Source of the DNA: Clostridiaceae bacterium | Lineage (GTDB): Bacteria > Bacillota > Clostridia > DSM-8532 | DNA: 39,553 nucleotides | Reading direction: 5' to 3' | Assembly (NCBI GenBank): GCA_012516065.1 | Contig: JAAYXD010000040.1 | Span: 1 to 39,553, forward strand | In this document: positions 16,644-23,093 of the stretch, one piece after another | How the letters are laid out: each line of letters starts with the position of its first letter | Position numbering within the stretch: position 1 is the stretch's first letter | Translations under genes and position numbers: made by a program | Notes under the pieces: model-generated | Told to the model about the DNA's origin: nothing | What the model saw: the letters and a program-made list of their open reading frames with translations, nothing else | Database searches by the model: none

Positions 16644-17818
16644 CAAAGATACACTTTCTCCTTTTCGCTTTTTCCGGTTATCTCATTTCCGTTCCTGTCC
16701 GTTATCTTAACGCGATCGCCGGTCTGTTCAATCTTTGCGACAATAATTCTGCCCGAGTCGTTCCTTATTTGAAGGTTAAGCCAGAGATTTTCGTCTTCCT
16801 TGACATCGTTTTTTATATTTGATTGTATATACAAAGTGAAATACCTGTCGGGCAGGCTTCCCGTTATCGAATTCATATGCCCGTCACCGTCGACGCACTC
16901 GATCGTGTACTGCGTGCTGCCGAGTATAAGCGATACGTTCATAGGAACGGATATTGTGCTTCGTATCCTGTCGTTTTTATTGAACGCGGTATAAGTTTCA
17001 AAATTATATCCTCCATACAGGTATCCGGTATGGAAAATTTTAAAATCAGCGTTCATCAACGTAATTTCGTTCGGAGCATTATCAGCATTTTTTGCGGCGG
17101 CCTCCGGCAGTTTCACTGTTTGAGGCGGTGTGTTTACGGCAATCTCATCCGAATCCTCTATAAAAATGGGATTGCCGCCCCTGTCCCTGAATCTTTCAAA
17201 CGCGGCGCGCGTATATTTAAGGAAACTGTCAGCCGCATCCCTGTTCAATGAGTAAAAAACAAGACCTATGTTTATATTGAAAAGCTGCTTATTCAGCGCG
17301 ACAATTCCGTATTCGGCCGCACTGTCCGCATTTGCCGGGCTGATACTTAACTGCCTGACCGTTACCTTCCTGCTGCCGCCTTCGCAGAACCTTATCAGTT
17401 CGTCCAGTCCGTCCTTTGACAAAACGGTATTAAAGTTTACCGGGAAGGCGTAATAAGTCGTCTCGCCTTCCATAAGCTGCTGCGGATTTCCTAATGACAC
17501 GCTTTTAAGGCTTGTCCCCAAAAGAAGCGCGAGGTTTTCAATAAACTCAACGCTGTCAGAAAACCCTGCACTGTCCATAAGGTATTCGCCGAGCCTTTCA
17601 TCTGTTACCTTTTTCTCTTCTATCATATTTTTATATTGATCTATATTTTTATAGTCGGCTTCCAATGCGTTGAGCTGGCTTTTCGCCTCATTAATCCTGT
17701 TTTGCGCGGCTTTTATTTTGGGGAGTGACGACAGTAAAACAAATTTCACGAATATAAACGCATACACAACTACGGCTAAAACTACAAGCAGCGTCTTTTC
17801 CTTTTTAGTCAGTGTCAT
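16643..17818 (-). CDS. pilO: PilO-like type IV pilus alignment protein with extra C-terminal domain
   Basis: This 391-residue protein has one membrane helix near the start (about 10-30), a coiled-coil region (about 33-75, with KIKAAQNRINEAKSQLNALEADY) and a ferredoxin-like domain (about 80-215) as in PilO. Typical PilO proteins end near 200 residues. Here a further ~170 residues follow, containing a linker with Pro/Ala (TPPQTVKLPEAAAKNADNAP) and a beta domain (about 250-391). PilO works with PilM and PilN to connect the motor to the fibre. It overlaps pilN by 4 bp (ATGA) and its stop overlaps the next pilin start. Assignment rests on topology and gene order as much as on sequence. Confidence 0.8.
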   Translation of the reverse strand: MTLTKKEKTLLVVLAVVVYAFIFVKFVLLSSLPKIKAAQNRINEAKSQLNALEADYKNIDQYKNMIEEKKVTDERLGEYLMDSAGFSDSVEFIENLALLLGTSLKSVSLGNPQQLMEGETTYYAFPVNFNTVLSKDGLDELIRFCEGGSRKVTVRQLSISPANADSAAEYGIVALNKQLFNINIGLVFYSLNRDAADSFLKYTRAAFERFRDRGGNPIFIEDSDEIAVNTPPQTVKLPEAAAKNADNAPNEITLMNADFKIFHTGYLYGGYNFETYTAFNKNDRIRSTISVPMNVSLILGSTQYTIECVDGDGHMNSITGSLPDRYFTLYIQSNIKNDVKEDENLWLNLQIRNDSGRIIVAKIEQTGDRVKITDRNGNEITGKSEKEKVYL

Positions 17819-18378
17819 TTCCGGTTCCCTCCTTCGATCTTCGCGGTATATGTTACCGAGAATTCAACCGCGCTCTGTGTTTCTTTCAGCGACATGCCCT
17901 GCGAACTGCTTTCAAAAAGCTTCAGTCTGTCCATTTTCCCGAGAAAATCCGAAACGATAAGGCTGTTTTCCGCGACACCGCTTACTGAAACAGAATTCCC
18001 GCTGAATTTTACCGATCTTAAATAACAGCCTGAAGGAAGCGCGTTTTCAATTATTAATAAAGCCTGCGACGCGGGAATATTCCGAGCGTCAATTCCGTTA
18101 ATAACCGCCTTTTTATTATCAACTTTCCTGGTAACATTCGCGAGCTGCGCCTTTACTGTCCTGACTTCGCTGTACTTTGCATCGGTCAGCTTCTGTTCAA
18201 CGGCCAAAGCCCTTCCATCGAGGATCCGTACATATATGCCCGGGGCGAGCAATATAGCCGTTCCGACCGCCATTACGAGGACCAGCGCTATTACCTTGAC
18301 GGCAGAAGCGCTTTTTTTCTCTTTTTTAAGCTCTCTCTCAAATGGATTCTCGCTTACGAGGAAATTTATATCCTTCAT
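17815..18378 (-). CDS. pilN: PilN-like type IV pilus assembly protein
   Basis: This 187-residue protein starts MKDINFL, the short cytoplasmic motif by which PilN binds PilM, followed by a basic/acidic stretch, a single membrane helix (about 27-50), a coiled coil and a small ferredoxin-like domain (about 95-185, with GCYLRSVKFSGNSVSVSGVA). The ATG at 18378 has GGAGG at 7 nt; the open frame extends nine codons further but without a ribosome site. It lies between a minor pilin gene and pilO, the usual pilM-N-O region, although pilM itself is four genes upstream in this operon. Confidence 0.88.
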   Translation of the reverse strand: MKDINFLVSENPFERELKKEKKSASAVKVIALVLVMAVGTAILLAPGIYVRILDGRALAVEQKLTDAKYSEVRTVKAQLANVTRKVDNKKAVINGIDARNIPASQALLIIENALPSGCYLRSVKFSGNSVSVSGVAENSLIVSDFLGKMDRLKLFESSSQGMSLKETQSAVEFSVTYTAKIEGGNRK

Positions 18379-18412
18379 GTCAACTCCTCCATCTATTTCT
18401 GCCAATTCATTT

Positions 18413-18459
18413 CATTACTATAATAAATGCACAGCGCGTATGTATTTATTATAGTAATG
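18413..18459. promoter_or_regulatory. Perfect 16-bp inverted repeat between minor pilin and pilN
   Basis: CATTACTATAATAAAT (18413-18428) is matched exactly by its complement at 18444-18459, with a 15-nt loop. There is no T-run after it on the minus strand, so it is not a standard terminator. It would form a stable mRNA hairpin 34 nt before the pilN start. The arms also contain TATAAT, but no convincing -35 lies at the right distance. Confidence 0.75.
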
Positions 18460-18464
18460 AAGGG

Positions 18465-18932
18465 TTATTTTTTATATATTAAGCTGTACTGCGTTACAAC
18501 CGGTTTTGATATATTCAGCCTGAACCTGCCTTCATTTGTCTGTTCCGGCTTCAGCACCACGGTAAGGCAGTCGTCCTGTTTTACAAATCTGCTCTCTTCG
18601 GACAAGCCTTCGACAACGGCTTTTGAATCAACGTAAAGTACACCGGAATCAATCGTCCATTCCCTGCTCTCGCCGTTAACATTCACGATGATCGTCTTGT
18701 AATCATAGGCCGAAACCTGATTACTGAAACTGATTTTCGCCGCTTCCTCGATATCCCTGTTCAGGCGCGTAAACGCGTCGTGGACCGTAAACTGCTGCCT
18801 GCCGAATCTTGAATACGCTGTTGTCGATGCCGCGTTGAACACCAGCAGTTCCGTTATGATTACCGAAATTATTCCGATAAGCAAAAGCGCTACCAAAACT
18901 TCTGGCAGTGTGAAACCTTTATTGCTTTTTAT
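18465..18932 (-). CDS. Minor pilin with non-canonical start codon (ATA or ATT)
   Basis: The frame contains a complete prepilin motif, NKGFTLPEVLVALLLIG, with Phe at mature position 1 and Glu at 5. The first ATG/GTG/TTG in frame is a TTG at 18896 inside this motif, which would destroy it. Upstream in frame there is a TGA within GTGTGAACC, then GGAGGG and the codons ATT ATT ATA AAA AGC AAT AAA GGT TTC. GGAGG lies 7 nt before ATA (18932) and 4 nt before the second ATT (18935). I therefore place the start at the ATA, giving 155 residues. The rest is a stalk and small beta domain. A sequencing error removing an ATG is the main alternative. Confidence 0.75.
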   Translation of the reverse strand: MKSNKGFTLPEVLVALLLIGIISVIITELLVFNAASTTAYSRFGRQQFTVHDAFTRLNRDIEEAAKISFSNQVSAYDYKTIIVNVNGESREWTIDSGVLYVDSKAVVEGLSEESRFVKQDDCLTVVLKPEQTNEGRFRLNISKPVVTQYSLIYKK

Positions 18933-18954
18933 AATAATCCCTCCAAAAAGTTTG

Positions 18955-18988
18955 GTTCACACTCCCACAGAAACGTGGGAATGTGAAC
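18955..18988 (-). terminator. Hairpin with T-run between major pilin and downstream pilus genes
   Basis: On the minus strand GTTCACATTCCCAC pairs with GTGGGAGTGTGAAC (14 bp, one U-G pair), loop 6 nt, followed 5 nt later by CTTTTT. It lies 43 nt after the major pilin stop. It can act as a leaky terminator or 3' stabiliser, so that major pilin mRNA exceeds that of the downstream assembly genes. Confidence 0.7.
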
Positions 18989-19031
18989 AATAATTTTTAA
19001 CTTTGCGCATTAAGTCATCATTAAAGGTTTA

Positions 19032-19589
19032 TTATTTAAACTCTACCTCAGCATCAGTCTCGCTTGCTTTAATGGTAATTACCTGTAATTCCTCATCTAT
19101 CGTTATTTCCCATCCATTCATTCCGGGCTGCTGAGGAACCAAATCCTTTGATGCGTCAAGGAACGGTCCAAATTTACCTTTAATGTCAGTATCCCCTATA
19201 CCGCCGGTTTCGGCATCTGGATCAGTTGAAAATTTAGCATTTTCCGGGGCAGTAAACGATACCTCATTTGGATTGGATTCTCCAAGATCAATTCTACAGG
19301 CCAGTTTTTGAGCAAGATCAATAGAAGTAATTGCGTTTAAGTTACCACTACCATCGCCACCTCTTATACAGCTAAGGTCGGTGTCATTCGTCAGGTTCAT
19401 GTACGTTAAAATAGCCCTCTTGATGTTTTCCGCGGTTTCCTTGTCCGCGCTTTCCCTGCTCGAGCTGAGTACTCCACCGAACAGCATAATTGCAGTTCCT
19501 GCAATAACTGCCATTATCAGTATTGCAACAAGCAGCTCGACCAGCGAGAAACCCTTGTTTTGTTTCAACATTTTCTTCATTTTTTTCAT
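19032..19589 (-). CDS. pilA: Major type IV pilin (PilA-like)
   Basis: This 185-residue prepilin has a 13-residue leader ending QNKG, then FSLVELLVAILIMAVIAG, with Glu at mature position 5 and the usual hydrophobic stalk. The globular part includes LACRIDLGE, a Gly/Asp-rich loop region and a beta-strand end (WEITIDEELQVITIKA). Only two cysteines are present (in LSCIRGG and LACRID), possibly a disulfide. The ATG has GGAGG at 7 nt, the strongest site in the operon. Together with its own candidate promoter and a terminator-like hairpin downstream, this supports it being the abundant structural pilin. Confidence 0.88.
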   Translation of the reverse strand: MKKMKKMLKQNKGFSLVELLVAILIMAVIAGTAIMLFGGVLSSSRESADKETAENIKRAILTYMNLTNDTDLSCIRGGDGSGNLNAITSIDLAQKLACRIDLGESNPNEVSFTAPENAKFSTDPDAETGGIGDTDIKGKFGPFLDASKDLVPQQPGMNGWEITIDEELQVITIKASETDAEVEFK

Positions 19590-19635
19590 GAAAATACCTC
19601 CAATACTAAAATTTTTATTATTTAAGCATAAAATG

Positions 19636-19664
19636 CTTATAGAATACTTATTTTAAGTTGGAAA
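19636..19664 (-). promoter_or_regulatory. Possible internal promoter ahead of the major pilin gene
   Basis: On the minus strand there is TTTCCA (19664-19659), a 17-bp spacer and TATAAG (19641-19636). The -10 box overlaps a 7-bp palindrome, TAAGCAT/ATGCTTA (19623-19639), which could be a protein site or small hairpin. It is moderate in quality. Confidence 0.4.
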
Positions 19665-19671
19665 ACGGGTA

Positions 19672-20889
19672 TCAGTAATTGCTTATATTCTGGTACACGC
19701 TCAGCATCGGGTACAGCACGCTGAATATTATGAACGCGACTACTCCGCCGAGCCCGATCATTATCAATGGCTCTATGAATGTCATAAGTTTTTGTAATTT
19801 GTCCCCTGTCTGGTCTTCGTAAAAGGCGGCCGCTTTCTCAAGCGTTTCATCAAGGTTACCGGCTTCTTCGCCGGTTTTCAGCATTGACAGCATTAACGGC
19901 GGGAAGTACTGCATTTCTGCTATCGACTGTGTTAACGACCTGCCCTGTTTAACGCTTTCTATCGCTTTTTCCATTTTTTCATTAAGTATTGAGTTGTTCA
20001 GCACGCGTCTTGTTATCTCAAGGGACTCGAGCATCAGCACGCCGCTTGATAAAAGCGTTGCAAGAGCCCTGCTTAGCCTGGCCGTCAGCATTGTTTTGAT
20101 CACATCGGCGGCAATCGGGATTCTTAATAATGCATCATCCAGCAATTTTTTCCCCCGGTTTGTTTTTGACATCATTTTTATCCCGAATATGAGCAAAACA
20201 AATCCAAACAGAACCAAATACCAATATTTTGTAAAAAAGCTGCTTACGTTAAGCATTATCTGCGTTAGCTTCGGCAGCTCGACGTTCATTCCGGACAGGG
20301 CTTCCCCGAATGTGGGGATAACCTTTACAACCATAATAACGACAACCAGTACGGCAATAACAAAGACTATAATCGGGTATGTCATCGCCGCTTTGAGCTT
20401 CTGCCTCTGCTTGTATTCCTTCTCGAAATGATCAGCCATCCTTATGAATACCTTGTCCAACTGGCCGCTTACTTCCCCCGCCTCGACCATGCTTATCAGG
20501 ATTGGCGGGAAGATATCCGGAAAACTTCTCATAACGCTTGATAATGAAATACCTTTTTGTATGTTGTTGTACAAGTCGTTTAAGCATTCCTTAAGCGTCG
20601 GGTTTACCGTCTGCGCCCTCAGGACATCCAATGCCGCGGCAATCGATATGCCCGCTTCAAGCATTATTGAAAACTGGCGGCAGAACTGCGCCAAATCCGC
20701 GATTTTAACCTTTTTCCTGAAAATGCCGATCTGGGACACATCGGTTACAAATGTCTTTTCAATAATTTCAACAGGCTTGTACCCGTGCTTATTGAAAAGA
20801 TCAAGCAGAACTTCCTTGCTGTTAACCTTTGTTTCCCCTGAAAATATCTCGCCTTCGCTGTTTTGCACCTTATATGTATATACCGGCAT
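19672..20889 (-). CDS. pilC: Type IV pilus inner-membrane platform protein
   Basis: This 405-residue GspF/PilC-family protein has a short N-terminal domain (MPVYTYKVQNSEGEIFSGE), then two copies of the T2SSF domain (about 70-190 and 270-395) with membrane helices near 170-195, 220-245 and 370-395. Motifs FCRQFSIMLEAGISIAAALDVL and FPPLMLSMLKTGEEAGNLDETLEKAA are diagnostic. It forms the rotor-like platform on which PilB and PilT act. The ATG has GGAGG at 5 nt. It lies 11 bp after pilM. Confidence 0.95.
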   Translation of the reverse strand: MPVYTYKVQNSEGEIFSGETKVNSKEVLLDLFNKHGYKPVEIIEKTFVTDVSQIGIFRKKVKIADLAQFCRQFSIMLEAGISIAAALDVLRAQTVNPTLKECLNDLYNNIQKGISLSSVMRSFPDIFPPILISMVEAGEVSGQLDKVFIRMADHFEKEYKQRQKLKAAMTYPIIVFVIAVLVVVIMVVKVIPTFGEALSGMNVELPKLTQIMLNVSSFFTKYWYLVLFGFVLLIFGIKMMSKTNRGKKLLDDALLRIPIAADVIKTMLTARLSRALATLLSSGVLMLESLEITRRVLNNSILNEKMEKAIESVKQGRSLTQSIAEMQYFPPLMLSMLKTGEEAGNLDETLEKAAAFYEDQTGDKLQKLMTFIEPLIMIGLGGVVAFIIFSVLYPMLSVYQNISNY

Positions 20890-20900
20890 GAAATCCTCCT

Positions 20901-22004
20901 TTACAACGCAACGCCCAGCGCGTTTACGAGGTAGTTAAGTCTTCCCTTGTCAAGATTCGGGTTAAATTCAAGGCCGCCGATTTTTGCTACGTTTATCCTG
21001 TATGCGGGCAATCCGAGTTTTTCTTCAAAATATTCCTCGATGCCCTTCATCTGTGAACCTCCGCCAATAAGGAATATTTTGCTCGGGTGTTCACCGTTGC
21101 ATCTCGTGAGGTAGAAATCAATGCACATTCTAATTTCTTTAATAAGTGAATCCATTACCCTCATTGCCGCTTTTGAGCAAAGGTACTCTGTACACGGCGT
21201 CATTATTGTCGACAGGCCGTACATCTTTTTGTACAGTTCCGCTTTCGGCAGCTCATGTGGCTGCATCTGCAGTTCCTTAGCGATTTCCTCATCAATCTTG
21301 CTGCTTCCCTTCAGGATAACGCGGTTGAATTCGGGGGTTTTATCCTTGAGTATATTGATAATTGTCGTTTCAGAGCCAAGGTCAAAAACAATGCATGTGT
21401 TGTTATTGTATTTCGCGTATTTAAGCCTTCTTGCCATACTGTCCTCCCCTGTATCGATATCAAGCCTGAAGAATTTTGAAACGCTGTTGGACGGGATATC
21501 GACGGCAATCGGCTTCAAGCGCAGCTTTTTGAGCAAATCGATATAGTTGTCTATTATTTTTTTTGCAACAACGGTAACAAAGACCTTTATCTTTTCCTGG
21601 CCGTCCACAATCGTATTCCCGAGGATCTTATAATCTATCCTGTTCGAATTCATATCAACGGGGATCGTTTCCCGTATCTCTTCCCAGATTTTTTTGTCAA
21701 CTTCGTTTTCGGGAACCTTATCAATCATAATCACCCTTGATATGATATTCGTGCCCGACATTACGATTTTGGCTTCCTTCATGTTGATGTTGTTTTCCTT
21801 AATAACACGGTTTATTTCTTCGATAACGGCATCCTTATCTTTAATAGCGCCGTTTTTAATGCATCCTTTCGGCGTATCTCCGATACCGTAGTTAGTAACG
21901 GACAATAAATTATGTTTATTCTTTTTAACCTGGACAATCTTCATATACCTGAAGCCTATATCTATTGTGATAAAACTGTTCGAGAATATATCAACCACTG
22001 CCAT
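20901..22004 (-). CDS. pilM: Type IV pilus assembly protein PilM (actin-like)
   Basis: This 367-residue cytoplasmic protein has the FtsA/actin fold. Phosphate-1 region: FITIDIGFRYMKIVQV near the start. Phosphate-2: CIVFDLGSETTIINIL. Adenosine loop: IFLIGGGSQMKGIEEYF. It binds the N-terminus of PilN and links the motor to the envelope complex. The ATG at 22004 has GAGG at 8 nt; the frame continues upstream into the end of pilT, but there is no site there. Placement between pilT and pilC rather than next to pilN is a clostridial-type order. Confidence 0.93.
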   Translation of the reverse strand: MAVVDIFSNSFITIDIGFRYMKIVQVKKNKHNLLSVTNYGIGDTPKGCIKNGAIKDKDAVIEEINRVIKENNINMKEAKIVMSGTNIISRVIMIDKVPENEVDKKIWEEIRETIPVDMNSNRIDYKILGNTIVDGQEKIKVFVTVVAKKIIDNYIDLLKKLRLKPIAVDIPSNSVSKFFRLDIDTGEDSMARRLKYAKYNNNTCIVFDLGSETTIINILKDKTPEFNRVILKGSSKIDEEIAKELQMQPHELPKAELYKKMYGLSTIMTPCTEYLCSKAAMRVMDSLIKEIRMCIDFYLTRCNGEHPSKIFLIGGGSQMKGIEEYFEEKLGLPAYRINVAKIGGLEFNPNLDKGRLNYLVNALGVAL

Positions 22005-22024
22005 AACAAAAACCTCACTTCCAT

Positions 22025-23083
22025 TTAATTCAGCGCTATCAGTTTCTTCAGTGCCGCAGGATCCATTGAATACTGGCATGCATTTTCATAGGATATGATT
22101 CCCTGCTTATACAGGGAGGCAATGCTGCTGTCCATTGAATGCATCCCAAATTCGCTTCCCGTGTGTATACTGCTGTTAATCTGAACTGTTCTCGATTCCC
22201 TGATCATATTCGATATTGCCGGGGTCACAACCATTACCTCGGTGGCGACAACTCTTCCTGAATTATCGCTGCGTTTAATCAACTGCTGTGAAACAATGCC
22301 CTGAAGCACTGTCGAAAGCTGGCTGCGCACCTGTCCCTGCTGATGCGGAGGAAAAACATCGATAATTCTATCGATTGTTTTTGCGGCTCCGAGTGTGTGC
22401 AGCGTTGACAAAACAAGATGTCCAGTTTCCGCAGCGGTCAGCGCTATGGAGATTGTCTCCTGGTCCCTCATTTCACCTATCAGAATTACATCCGGGTCTT
22501 CCCTTAATGCCGCTCTCAACGCGTTGTTGTAGCTTTTTGTGTCTTCGCCTATTTCCCTTTGATTTATTATGCTTCTGTTGTGTTTATGTAAATACTCGAT
22601 AGGATCTTCTATCGTGATAATATGGCATCTTCTTTCAGAGTTAATATGGTTTATCATTGCTGCGAGCGTTGTTGACTTACCGCTTCCCGTAGGTCCCGTG
22701 ACAAGTATCAGCCCTCTTTGCCTTTCAGCCAGCGAATAAAGTATTTCCGGCAGTCCCAGCTCGCTGAGCTCCGGCACTTTGGTCGGGATAATCCTGAATG
22801 CAATCGCGTAAGAGCCCCTTTGCCTGAAAGCGTTAACCCTGAATCTTCCTACTCCCTGAAGCATATATGCAAAATCCACTTCCCCGTCGGACTCAAGGAC
22901 CTTTAATTGATCCTTCGATAATACCTGCTCAACGAGTTCGCGGGTGTCTTCCTTATTCAATACGTAATCGTCGATATAATACAGCGAACCATGCCTTCTT
23001 ATAACGACCGGAACCCCTACGCATATATGAATATCCGAAGCTTCCATTTCAACAGCTCTCTGTAAATAATCGTCAATTCTCAT
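22025..23083 (-). CDS. pilT: Type IV pilus retraction ATPase
   Basis: This 352-residue hexameric ATPase powers pilus depolymerisation and twitching. Walker A is GPTGSGKST (about 130-138), the Asp box is IEDPIEYLH, Walker B is DPDVILIGEMRD and the His box is GHLVLSTLHT. The PilT-specific C-terminal AIxNLIRE motif is present as AISNMIRE. The ATG at 23083 has AGGGAGAGG just upstream and is preferred. An ATG six codons earlier overlaps the pilB stop (AATGAG) and could allow coupling. No separate PilU-like gene is seen. Confidence 0.95.
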   Translation of the reverse strand: MRIDDYLQRAVEMEASDIHICVGVPVVIRRHGSLYYIDDYVLNKEDTRELVEQVLSKDQLKVLESDGEVDFAYMLQGVGRFRVNAFRQRGSYAIAFRIIPTKVPELSELGLPEILYSLAERQRGLILVTGPTGSGKSTTLAAMINHINSERRCHIITIEDPIEYLHKHNRSIINQREIGEDTKSYNNALRAALREDPDVILIGEMRDQETISIALTAAETGHLVLSTLHTLGAAKTIDRIIDVFPPHQQGQVRSQLSTVLQGIVSQQLIKRSDNSGRVVATEVMVVTPAISNMIRESRTVQINSSIHTGSEFGMHSMDSSIASLYKQGIISYENACQYSMDPAALKKLIALN

Positions 23084-23093
23084 TAGCCTCTCC

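Noticed and set aside
18413-18459. Promoter within the 16-bp inverted repeat (TATAAT in the arm)
   Set aside because: No acceptable -35 sequence at 16-18 bp on the minus strand; the repeat itself is the stronger signal.
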